Positions 9,801 to 16,851 of a DNA stretch of 64,000 nt are shown here, in pieces. The notes below the pieces were generated by a model. That model was not told the DNA's origin and did no database searches. It saw only the letters and a list, made by a program, of their open reading frames with translations. Source of the stretch: Bacteriovorax sp. BSW11_IV (lineage in GTDB: Bacteria; Bdellovibrionota; Bacteriovoracia; Bacteriovoracales; Bacteriovoracaceae); assembly GCF_000447755.1 (NCBI RefSeq), contig NZ_AUNE01000027.1, positions 62,001-126,000 on the forward strand, written 5' to 3'. Numbering within the stretch: position 1 is the first letter of the stretch; the number at the start of each line of letters is the position of its first letter. The position numbers and the translations under genes were made by a program.

Positions 9801-11207
9801 TTGTTTGATGATTTTTACAATTGATTCTTTTGTAATTGGTTCAATAAAAGTTGCATCGGCCATATTGGGATCAGTCATGATGGTGGCCGGATTTGAATTT
9901 AAAAGAGCCACTTTGAGACCGAGCTCTTTTAAAGATTTTAAGGCCTGAGTTCCTGAATAATCAAACTCAGAGGCCTGTCCAATTTTAATGGGACCAGATC
10001 CAATAAGTAGAATTTTTTTAATGGGACCATTATATTTTTTGTCTTTTGTCAGCTCTGGTAGCGGGTGCGGGAGAATATCTGGCAAATCACTTTCTTTTTT
10101 CCCACTGAGATATTTTTCAACTTCTTCAAAAAAGATCACGCCATCTTTGGGTCCTGGATTGGCCTCAGGATGGTATTGCACTGATTTGATTAAGTGGTCA
10201 CTTGTACTCATTGATTCGACTGATCTATCAAAGAGTGAGCGTGAAGTGATGTGGAGTGTTTTCTTTGCTCTGTTATTATTTTTTATGGCAAGTACCGATT
10301 CTTCATCAGCAGCATAACCGTGATTTTGACTAGTGATGATAATGTCACCTGTCGCATGATCTAAAATAGGGTGATTGGCCCCACGTTGACCAAAGGGAAG
10401 TTTGATAGTCTTTGCACCTAGGGCCATTGTTAAAAGTTGGTGACCAAGGCATATTCCACGAATTGGTGTTTGGGCATCTATTAGGGCTTCCACCACTGCA
10501 ATTTGATCTTTATATTCCTTCGGATCCCCCGGGCCATTTGAAAGAAATACTAGGCGAGGATTGTATTTAAGAATTTCGTGCGCACTTATATTGTACGGAA
10601 CTTGCACAAGTGGCAATTTCATGGCCTTAAGGTAATCGACTATGGCAAGCTTTGTTCCATAATCAACTAGCACAATGGGATTTTCGCCAGCTAAATGAGT
10701 TATAGGTTCATGGCAAGATACTTTATCAAGATCGTTACACACAAGTGTTTGTCTATCAAACTCGTCTTTACTTGGGGCCTTTTCTTTCAAAGTGATTACA
10801 CTTTTATGCTCTCTCGTTTTTGTCGTAAGATACTTTACGAGTGCTCGAGTATCGATACCGCTTAGAAGCGCAATGTTATGTTTTATGAAGAAGCTGCTAT
10901 ATGAAAAATTCCTAGCGATAAGTGAGCTGGCATGAATTTTATGGGATTGCATGACTTTGTCACAGGCCTCGTAGTTACCCACATGGGCCGTTGTGAAGAT
11001 GATGTGCTGACCTAGGAAACTTGGGTCGCTCGCTGTTTCTTGGTAGCCGCTCATTCCGGTTGTAAAAGCACTTTCTCCCCAAATCCCTAGTGCTAAGCGA
11101 GGATCATTGCTTGGAAGGTTGATATAACCTTCGAAAGTTGTGCCATCACTAAAGTGCAAGTAGGCCTTGTTTTGTTTCAAGCTTTTTTGAAATGCTAGTT
11201 CATTCAT
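6792..11207 (-). CDS. carAB: Fused carbamoyl-phosphate synthase (CarA-CarB single polypeptide)
   Basis: A 1471-residue enzyme making carbamoyl phosphate from glutamine, bicarbonate and two ATP. Residues 1 to about 370 are the CarA glutamine amidotransferase half, with nucleophile Cys253 in GICLGHQ and His346/Glu348 in VQYHPE. A linker of about 25 residues follows. From about residue 395 the CarB half begins with KKILLIGSGPIKIGQASEFDYSG and contains two ATP-grasp halves; the second opens at VAILGSGPNRIGQGIEFDYS. The C-terminal 130 residues form the methylglyoxal-synthase-like regulatory domain (MATSGTYDYI). The CarB part, about 1076 residues, is full length. In most bacteria carA and carB are separate genes; fusion is typical of eukaryotic CPS II/III. 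The frame is open throughout with no junction stop. It lies between pyrB and pyrF. Confidence 0.95.
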   Translation of the reverse strand: MNELAFQKSLKQNKAYLHFSDGTTFEGYINLPSNDPRLALGIWGESAFTTGMSGYQETASDPSFLGQHIIFTTAHVGNYEACDKVMQSHKIHASSLIARNFSYSSFFIKHNIALLSGIDTRALVKYLTTKTREHKSVITLKEKAPSKDEFDRQTLVCNDLDKVSCHEPITHLAGENPIVLVDYGTKLAIVDYLKAMKLPLVQVPYNISAHEILKYNPRLVFLSNGPGDPKEYKDQIAVVEALIDAQTPIRGICLGHQLLTMALGAKTIKLPFGQRGANHPILDHATGDIIITSQNHGYAADEESVLAIKNNNRAKKTLHITSRSLFDRSVESMSTSDHLIKSVQYHPEANPGPKDGVIFFEEVEKYLSGKKESDLPDILPHPLPELTKDKKYNGPIKKILLIGSGPIKIGQASEFDYSGTQALKSLKELGLKVALLNSNPATIMTDPNMADATFIEPITKESIVKIIKQENVDAVLSTMGGQTALNLCVELEEQGILAELGVELLGANVDTIKKTEDRELFAKELTKLGYQTGKRFMAESETHALSLAESKVGFPLIIRRDFALGGKGAALVHNVADLEDVFNSDIKFPITMEKSLLGWKEVELEVMVDKNKNGVVICSIENVDPCGVHTGDSITVAPAQTISDRCYQQLRTMSLTIAKHMNVVAGGANVQFAINPFDENDIVVIEMNPRVSRSSALASKATGYPIAKISAQLAVGFTLKEILNDITLVSPVAFEPTLDYVALKIPIFPFNKFPTSSKDLGPQMRSVGEVLALGGSFNEAFMKALRSTEMGLEIPSLLQLKSAPLTLTRQSIEKRLKTPQELCLVTVLEALRLGMSTEEIFNLSRITPWFIDQVKLFIEKENELKEDKTLNPQKLQELKAMGFSDKHLALLTDKSLSEILATRYKFGITPIYKAVDTCSGEFSAKTPYFYSTYQKENEASALSQEGETVAILGSGPNRIGQGIEFDYSCVKSCEHLRTNGTKAIMLNSNPETVSTDYDSSDRLYLTPLFSEDLFDILAHENPNGVIASFSGQTGINIREHLESEFRKEIYDIKFLGPSLDLLDLTEDRKRFYEITRKVELSHTKSMEVSGHKNVLNAMIEIGLPVIIRPSYVIGGESMYIFHHHSELENLPEQLKEQLQNSAVIFQVENYLEGAMEYDVDLIRDVNGNCIFTVCEHIEHAGVHSGDSGMISPPVMLTSSMYQKMKNISRDLAQALGVIGPINFQYAIKGEKIYCIEANPRGSRTIPFLSKACGLNLAAKATDALCGKEIENFDREKAKYFCVKQSTFPFDRFIQDNIILGPKMRSTGETLGIDSDKDHAILKSYLGNYPSLNHKGSILFSLADRNKASIVPYLKTLHRAGHKFMATSGTYDYITKQGLPCTLVGKIGDHEGISMIEALKDSELRMVFNTPLNQGQSKSDGEFIRNYAIQFGVPCFTRPENILAVIESLIGTVDQELVPVKLQNIGSENESR

Positions 11208-11314
11208 GTCGATGATCCTCGAATTTTATTGGTGTGGAAATTATTCTTGAATTTTGTGAAAAGAAAAAATAGGCAATACGGCAATGATTAGAAATCAAAG
11301 GGAAAAAAGAAGAA

Positions 11315-12265
11315 TTAGTAACTCGACAGATTGGCAAATGTTCCAACTGTTTTATCTCCATTTTCAAGCATAGCAAGGATAATGGCCATTCTCATTGGAA
11401 TGGAGTGCTTCACTTGCTCGTGCCCGCGATAATATTGGCTTCGTAAAAGTTCCAAATCTAATTCTACTCCAATATTACATGGACCAGGGTGGTAAACTGG
11501 AACGAATTTATTTACATCTTTCATTAACTTTAGACTTAGGCCAAAGTCTTTATTGTATTGAGACAGGTCTCCAAATGATTCTTGGTGTCTCTCAAGTTGC
11601 ATTCTTAATAAGTAGATAATGTCGGCTTGCTGCAAACAATCTTTAGCTTTTTCAACATAAGGAAGATTTTCAGATTTTGCGTAATTTTCACACAATGATC
11701 GTGGACCACTAATAATGACCTTCGCACCGTACATTGGCAGAAGTTTTACTAGGGAATGAGTCACTCTAGAGTGAAGGCAATCGCCCATAATGGCAATGGT
11801 TTTACCCTCGATTTCACCTTCCCATTGTTGCATCGTGAACAGGTCTAACAGTGCCTGTGTTGGATGTTCATTGGTTCCATCCCCGCCGTTAATGACCCTT
11901 AGGGGTGGATTTTGTTTCAAGGGATTTAATAGAGCGTTATCACTTGAGCGAATCACGCAAGCATTTACTCCTTGTGAGTAAAGTGTGAGCAGAGTTTCCT
12001 CTAAGCTTTCACCTTTGCTTAAACTTGATTTCTCAGCGTTAAAATCCATATGACGACCACCAAGATTTTCAATGGCCATAAAAAAAGAATGTTTTGTGCG
12101 AGTTGAATTTTCGAGAAACAAAGTGGCCACAACTGGACGAGTTGTCGTGAAATTTGTCGTTAGGCTTGTACGAAATTTGAATTTTTCCGCAAGCTTTAAC
12201 AGACCATCGATTTGTGTTTTGTCCAAATCCCCGATGCTCTCGAGTATGGACGGAAAGTTTAACAT
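11315..12265 (-). CDS. pyrB: Aspartate carbamoyltransferase catalytic chain
   Basis: A 316-residue enzyme joining carbamoyl phosphate to aspartate, the committed step of pyrimidine synthesis. It has the carbamoyl-phosphate loop ENSTRTKHSF, GDGTNEHPTQALLDLFT, the aspartate-side LLRMQLERHQ and HPGPCNIGVE. The ATG at 12265 has GGAAAGG upstream; a TTG five codons earlier is the alternative. No regulatory chain (pyrI) or dihydroorotase gene is visible here. It is the first gene of the pyrB-carAB-pyrF set, with a 107-base gap before carAB. The product of carAB is its substrate, so the cluster order follows the pathway loosely. Confidence 0.95.
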   Translation of the reverse strand: MLNFPSILESIGDLDKTQIDGLLKLAEKFKFRTSLTTNFTTTRPVVATLFLENSTRTKHSFFMAIENLGGRHMDFNAEKSSLSKGESLEETLLTLYSQGVNACVIRSSDNALLNPLKQNPPLRVINGGDGTNEHPTQALLDLFTMQQWEGEIEGKTIAIMGDCLHSRVTHSLVKLLPMYGAKVIISGPRSLCENYAKSENLPYVEKAKDCLQQADIIYLLRMQLERHQESFGDLSQYNKDFGLSLKLMKDVNKFVPVYHPGPCNIGVELDLELLRSQYYRGHEQVKHSIPMRMAIILAMLENGDKTVGTFANLSSY

Positions 12266-12357
12266 GGCCGACCTTTCCAACTTTACGAAATTGTGTAAAA
12301 GTATCCTACAGATGATAGTTCAAACACGGCCTTGTGCCAAATAAATTTTTAAATTTG

Positions 12358-13398
12358 ATGAAAACTTACACCACGATCGAAACAAAGGCCCAAAAAGAGG
12401 CCCTTATTAACGAATTTAAAGGGAATCTCTTTGAATATCTCGTGGCGTCCTTTATGGCGAGAAATCACAAAATTGAAAGGGCGTTCATTTCAAGTTTTGG
12501 CGGGGCCATGAAAGAGCAGTTTTCTCATTACGAGCAATGGCTTAGGCAAAACGAACCAGAGCTATTAAAAGAACTTCCCGTTTTGGCACAAAAAACGGCA
12601 CAGGCCCTTGATGCCCATTTGCCAAAAGATTTGCAAAATATCCTCGTTATGGGAAAAATGGCCGCAGGTGCGCATGATATGACTTTCGGTGAGTGCGATA
12701 TAATGGCCGTTGGTGCTCATCAAAAAGTACCCTTTTCTCTAAAGTTGTGCAAAGGGGGGGCCTTCGTTAATACTAAAAGTGCTGGTGTAAAAAGCTTTCT
12801 CTCGTCTTACTTTTCGGCCTTTACCATGGCCAATAAATACCAAGAAGAATTCTCACGCTTTATTGATGAATCATTTTTACGTATGGGTCATGAACTTTAC
12901 CACATGGCGGGTCTAGAGTTTAGTGGCCGTTTTGATAGTGAGTGGACTAGTGAAGGTCATAGTGAGCTGCCAGGCCAATTACCGAGTCCCATGCAAAAAG
13001 TTGTCCTACAAACATATTATGATCTCGCGCAGAAACTTCACTTCTATCTATTAGAGCTTTACAAAATTGATGCGCAAAAATTTGCAGCATGCTTATGGCC
13101 ATTAATTGGTCAACGTGACAATGAACTCATTCAGGCCACTTGTTTTCATAAGAGTATGAGAAAAGATGGTATTGAAAAAAAATATCAGCTTAGTGGACTT
13201 TTAGTCCATAAACACGAACGTAATGATGATGCTAGTGTTGCAGTCGAGATTATTCCCATTAAAGATAGTATTAGTTCTTTTGAAATTCATTTTAGGGGCC
13301 TTATTTTACAAATTAGAATTAAGCCGATGAATAAATTCACGACGGCCTCTTATAAAGTCAATTGTTCAATCAAAGAAAGAGAGATTCATGACAACTAA
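12358..13398 (+). CDS. Uncharacterised protein with possible PD-(D/E)XK nuclease-like core
   Basis: A 346-residue protein that I do not recognise by name. Two stretches suggest a restriction-endonuclease-like fold: an N-terminal helix FKGNLFEYLVASF with a conserved-looking Glu, and FGECDIMAV followed ten residues later by PFSLKL, a D...(S)xK arrangement. These are followed by GGAFVNTKSAGVKSFL. The C-terminus has FRGLILQIRIKP and SYKVNCS, as seen in some type II restriction-like proteins. This is pattern inference, not a family match. It is divergent from pyrB and overlaps the next gene by 11 bases, so the two are probably co-translated. The ATG at 12358 is preferred over a GTG at 12334; neither has a convincing ribosome binding site. 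Confidence 0.5.
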   Translation: MKTYTTIETKAQKEALINEFKGNLFEYLVASFMARNHKIERAFISSFGGAMKEQFSHYEQWLRQNEPELLKELPVLAQKTAQALDAHLPKDLQNILVMGKMAAGAHDMTFGECDIMAVGAHQKVPFSLKLCKGGAFVNTKSAGVKSFLSSYFSAFTMANKYQEEFSRFIDESFLRMGHELYHMAGLEFSGRFDSEWTSEGHSELPGQLPSPMQKVVLQTYYDLAQKLHFYLLELYKIDAQKFAACLWPLIGQRDNELIQATCFHKSMRKDGIEKKYQLSGLLVHKHERNDDASVAVEIIPIKDSISSFEIHFRGLILQIRIKPMNKFTTASYKVNCSIKEREIHDN

Positions 13399-14335
13399 GA
13401 TATTTCTTATCAACTGTTCTTCTTCTGTAAGAAAGGCCGTGGAGCTCAATTATCCTGAACTCGTTCTTTGTGATGATTCGAGTTCATTTGATGGGGGAGT
13501 TGTTCTTGAGAGCATTGATCGTCTTGATTTTGATCTAGAGGCCCTTGTGGCCACAAATCAAAACACTTCGTTGGTTGAACTGCAAAATAATGATAAAGGT
13601 TTCGCTCTTGATAAAATGGGGAAATTGACTTCTTTGGATTCACAGAAACTCTATGTTGATTCTTTTTACCACATTGGGGCCTATCGATTGATGGATCGCG
13701 ATTCACTCACTCATTTGAAAGATGTAAAAGATACTTTCAGTGCCCTCATTGGGGCAACTGGTAGTAGAGAGTTTTCGCGTTCTGAATTTAAAAAGGCCCT
13801 CTTTTTGGATCGTGATGGTATTTTAAATCATGATGGGGGCTATTTATTTGAATTTGAAAAAATGTCATTTTATGATGAAATTACTGAGTCATTAAAACTT
13901 TTCAAGGCCCATGGCTATGATATCTTTGTTATCACAAATCAGTCAGGCATTGCCCGTGGGTACTATACTGAAGATGATGTGAGAGAACTTCATAAAAAGA
14001 TGCGTGCACATTTTGAAAAACTAGGTGTTGTCATCTCTGCGTTTTATCACAGTTGTCATCATCCTGAAAAAGGCGTTGAGAACTACAAGGCCAACAGTTT
14101 TACCCGCAAGCCTTATCCTGGCATGGTCTCTATGGCCATGAGAGAATTTCCCATCACCCTTGTTGATAGCGTGATGATCGGTGATAAGAAAAGTGATCAA
14201 CTTATGGCCTTTCCCGGAACAACTTTTCATATGAAAAGGCAGTATGATCTTTCCAATTCAAGTGCACAAATTTTTGAAAACTACGAGGAATTAAAAATGT
14301 TTCTTGCCAGTAAGTTTTTTAAAGGTCAAAATTGA
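13388..14335 (+). CDS. HAD phosphatase, GmhB/HisB-N-like, with extra N-terminal domain
   Basis: A 315-residue protein. Residues about 135-315 are a HAD-family phosphatase close to D-glycero-D-manno-heptose-1,7-bisphosphate 7-phosphatase: nucleophile motif FLDRDGILN (Asp141, Asp143), ITNQSGIARGYYT, HHPEKG, RKPYPGM and VMIGDKKSDQ. In classic GmhB a zinc loop carries Cys.His...Cys.Cys; here those cysteine positions read Ser222, Ser237 and Thr239, with one Cys shifted to 223. The first 130 residues are extra. Residues 70-105 (GKLTSLDSQ...YHIGAYRLMDRDSL) faintly resemble the C-terminal part of a sugar nucleotidyltransferase. The likely role is in heptose or LPS sugar metabolism, but the substrate is uncertain. 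It overlaps the preceding gene by 11 bases. Confidence 0.75.
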   Translation: MTTKIFLINCSSSVRKAVELNYPELVLCDDSSSFDGGVVLESIDRLDFDLEALVATNQNTSLVELQNNDKGFALDKMGKLTSLDSQKLYVDSFYHIGAYRLMDRDSLTHLKDVKDTFSALIGATGSREFSRSEFKKALFLDRDGILNHDGGYLFEFEKMSFYDEITESLKLFKAHGYDIFVITNQSGIARGYYTEDDVRELHKKMRAHFEKLGVVISAFYHSCHHPEKGVENYKANSFTRKPYPGMVSMAMREFPITLVDSVMIGDKKSDQLMAFPGTTFHMKRQYDLSNSSAQIFENYEELKMFLASKFFKGQN

Positions 14336-14378
14336 TTTAAATTCTTTTGTCAGGTTTTTCGTTTTAAATGGAGTTAGA

Positions 14379-14726
14379 ATGAAACTTGTGTTTTTAATCT
14401 TATGTGCATTTTTTCTTTCTTTTGCATTTCATTCAGAAGCGCGCGATCTTTCAGTGAAGGAAAAGCTTTCATTAATAAACTACGAACGCAATCAAGAAGT
14501 TCTTGAAGAACTTGTTGCTAATATTAGAGCTAATGACTTATCGATTCCAGAATATCTCTCTTTTCAAATTCATAAGAAAGGCTGCCTTCCAGTGCGCGGT
14601 TTGAAGGAAAAAATTGAAAGAGAAAATGATGAATACAAAGATCAATCACTTTTATTGAAAGAGCTTGATTCAGTTTGTGCACAATCAATTTCTGGCATTG
14701 CTAAATTGTATCTTCTTTATAAGTAG
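14379..14726 (+). CDS. Small secreted protein of unknown function
   Basis: A 115-residue protein beginning with a signal peptide (MKLVFLILCAFFLSFAFHSEA). The ATG at 14379 has GGAG six bases upstream and is preferred over an earlier in-frame start at 14304 that would overlap the preceding gene. The mature part is mostly charged helix with two cysteines (GCLPV and DSVCAQ) that could form one disulfide. No family is recognised. It follows the HAD phosphatase closely and precedes the mtgA promoter. Confidence 0.6.
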   Translation: MKLVFLILCAFFLSFAFHSEARDLSVKEKLSLINYERNQEVLEELVANIRANDLSIPEYLSFQIHKKGCLPVRGLKEKIERENDEYKDQSLLLKELDSVCAQSISGIAKLYLLYK

Positions 14727-14753
14727 TTGATATTTCATTATACCCCTTAAGGT

Positions 14754-14782
14754 TTCACGGCCGCCTTGATTTTTGCTACAAT
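14754..14782 (+). promoter_or_regulatory. Predicted sigma-70 promoter of mtgA
   Basis: A -35 like TTCACG (14754-14759), a 17-base spacer and a -10 TACAAT (14777-14782) with an extended TG at 14774-14775. Transcription would start about 25 bases upstream of the AGGAGG ribosome binding site of mtgA. Confidence 0.55.
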
Positions 14783-14812
14783 TGGAGGGCCGTAAGAGAT
14801 ACTTGAGGAGGA

Positions 14813-15748
14813 ATGATGAAAAAAGCAATGCTTATAACCTTTGGGGTTATGACCCTTGCCCTATTATCTCTGGCCTTTTACTTGTTTTCACTTGTTCCAA
14901 GGGCCGATATTGAGAAATTGCAAAATGGTTATGTGGCCTACTCTATTGAAAAAAACAAAGAGGCCAAGGTTAGTTATAAAGTCGTAACAAAAAAACCTAA
15001 AACTTGGAAATCTCTAAATCAAATCTCACCTCATCTTGTAAATGCCGTTTTGCTAAGTGAAGACTGGAGCTTTTATGATCATGATGGTGTCGATTATAAA
15101 CAAGTGGCCGAGGCCCTTGACGATGGTTTAAATGGTAAAAAGTTAAGAGGGGCCTCAACTATTTCACAACAAGTTGTTAAAAATGTTTTCCTCTCAAGTG
15201 AGAGATCCTATTGGCGCAAGCTCAAAGAAATGGGGATTACTTTTTGGTTAGAATATAAATTATCAAAAGATAAAATTTTAGAAGTCTATTTAAATATTGC
15301 TCATTGGGGTGAGGGAATTTACGGCGCAGAGGGTGCTTCACGCTTTTATTTCTCAAAGAGCGCAGGTGCACTAAATCCTCTTGAGGCCGCTTATTTAGCA
15401 ACTCTACTGCCAAGTCCCGTTCGATATGGTGAATCATTTCGTAAAAAAGAGCTGACCGACTTTGCACGCAATAATATCAATTCTATTCTTGATAAAATGG
15501 TGGTGGCCAAGAAACTTTCGGCGGAAGACGCTTACCGCTATAAAAGAACACCTCTTTTTAGGGAGGATTCGATTATAAAAAAACAAAAGCGTAAATTCTC
15601 TAAAAAGAAATTATATCATGATGGTAATGAGCTAGAAGGTTATTACGCTCATGACCCAGATTCACTTGTCAAAGAGAATATAAAGTATGACGATGACGCT
15701 CTTGATGAGAAATTTGAAATTAAAGATCAAGAATTCTCACTTGAATAG
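14813..15748 (+). CDS. mtgA: Monofunctional peptidoglycan glycosyltransferase
   Basis: A 311-residue GT51-family enzyme that polymerises lipid II into glycan strands at the outer face of the inner membrane. One N-terminal membrane anchor covers about residues 5-27. GT51 motifs follow: LLSEDWSFYDHDGVD (catalytic Glu), GASTISQQVVKN, RKLKEMGITFWLEYKLSKD, YLNIAHWGEGIYGAEGAS and EAAYLATLLPSP. No transpeptidase domain follows. It is longer than E. coli MtgA (about 240 residues) because of a Lys-rich and acidic C-terminal tail from about residue 245 that has no recognisable domain. AGGAGG lies just upstream of tandem ATG codons at 14813 and 14816. Confidence 0.92.
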   Translation: MMKKAMLITFGVMTLALLSLAFYLFSLVPRADIEKLQNGYVAYSIEKNKEAKVSYKVVTKKPKTWKSLNQISPHLVNAVLLSEDWSFYDHDGVDYKQVAEALDDGLNGKKLRGASTISQQVVKNVFLSSERSYWRKLKEMGITFWLEYKLSKDKILEVYLNIAHWGEGIYGAEGASRFYFSKSAGALNPLEAAYLATLLPSPVRYGESFRKKELTDFARNNINSILDKMVVAKKLSAEDAYRYKRTPLFREDSIIKKQKRKFSKKKLYHDGNELEGYYAHDPDSLVKENIKYDDDALDEKFEIKDQEFSLE

Positions 15749-15778
15749 GCCCTAAAAATTGTGTTGGAGTTACAGTTG

Positions 15779-16807
15779 ATGCAAGATGCTGTTAAAAAAG
15801 TTCGTGTTCTTATAGCTGATACATTTGATCCTTGGTTTAATTTGGCCACAGAAGATTGGATCTTTAGAGATATGGACCCTGAGGTGCCCACTCTCTTTTT
15901 ATGGCGCAATGACAATACTGTTGTTATCGGCCGTTTTCAAAATCCATGGACTGAGTGCAATGTTCAAAAAATGGAAGAAGACCATATTAAACTGGCCCGT
16001 CGCCAATCTGGTGGTGGAGCAGTCTTTCACGATCTAGGCAATACCAATTTTACATTCTTAAATTCGAGGTCGAGTTACGATAAAGAAATAAATAATGGAA
16101 TCATCATCAATGCTCTCGCGGCATTTGGAGTCAAGGCCATGGCCTCTGGACGAAATGATATGGTAGTAGAAGATGGTGAAGATATAAAAAAAATTTCAGG
16201 CTCGGCGTTTAAAGAAACAAAGGATCGTGCATTTCACCATGGCACACTCCTTATCAATGCCGATCTTTCAAAGCTTGCAAAATATCTTAATCCCAATAAG
16301 AAAAAGCTTGAATCAAAGGGAATTAAATCTGTTCGCCAGCGTGTGACAAATTTGCAAGACGTGAACAGTGGTATTACTCACGATGCGTTATGTGAGAGAA
16401 TCATCGAGGAATTTTTCAGTCATTATGGTGTACGCTGTGAAGTAGAGCATCTCGATTATGAGACTATTAAGACTGTTAGCGCATTACAAGGTCATTATGA
16501 AAAATTAAAAGACTGGAATTGGCGCTTTGGTGAAACTCCTAAATTTACCCATTTTATGGAAGAGCGCTTTAGTTTTGGTGGATTTGAAATTCATCTTGAT
16601 TCTCATAAAGGTCTCATCACTGAAAGTAAGATCTATTCAGACTCTTTACATCCTGAAATGGTGGAGTTTTTGACGGGGGCCCTAAAAGGCAAGGTCTATG
16701 CACCTGAGGGTGTAGAAGAGGCCATTTTGGAAACTAAAATAGAGTTGCCAATGATTGGTGAATATCTTGATGAAATTTGTCTTTGGATGAAAGAGCAGGT
16801 CAGATAA
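15779..16807 (+). CDS. lplA: Lipoate-protein ligase A
   Basis: A 342-residue protein of the biotin/lipoate ligase family, which activates lipoate with ATP and attaches it to lipoyl domains of 2-oxoacid dehydrogenases and GcvH. Motifs are TVVIGRFQNPWTECN, the lipoyl-AMP loop RRQSGGGAVFHDLGNTNFTF, KKISGSAFKETKDRAFHHGTLL with the catalytic Lys, and a C-terminal accessory domain (FTHFMEERFSFGGFEI). Its length is close to E. coli LplA (338). The ATG at 15779 is chosen: GGAG lies nine bases upstream, and a TTG at 15776 is an alternative. It sits 30 bases after mtgA and is probably co-transcribed. Confidence 0.93.
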   Translation: MQDAVKKVRVLIADTFDPWFNLATEDWIFRDMDPEVPTLFLWRNDNTVVIGRFQNPWTECNVQKMEEDHIKLARRQSGGGAVFHDLGNTNFTFLNSRSSYDKEINNGIIINALAAFGVKAMASGRNDMVVEDGEDIKKISGSAFKETKDRAFHHGTLLINADLSKLAKYLNPNKKKLESKGIKSVRQRVTNLQDVNSGITHDALCERIIEEFFSHYGVRCEVEHLDYETIKTVSALQGHYEKLKDWNWRFGETPKFTHFMEERFSFGGFEIHLDSHKGLITESKIYSDSLHPEMVEFLTGALKGKVYAPEGVEEAILETKIELPMIGEYLDEICLWMKEQVR

Positions 16808-16851
16808 TTTAACTTGCTAGTGGTTGTTGTGTCCGTGTATGATTTTTTCAC

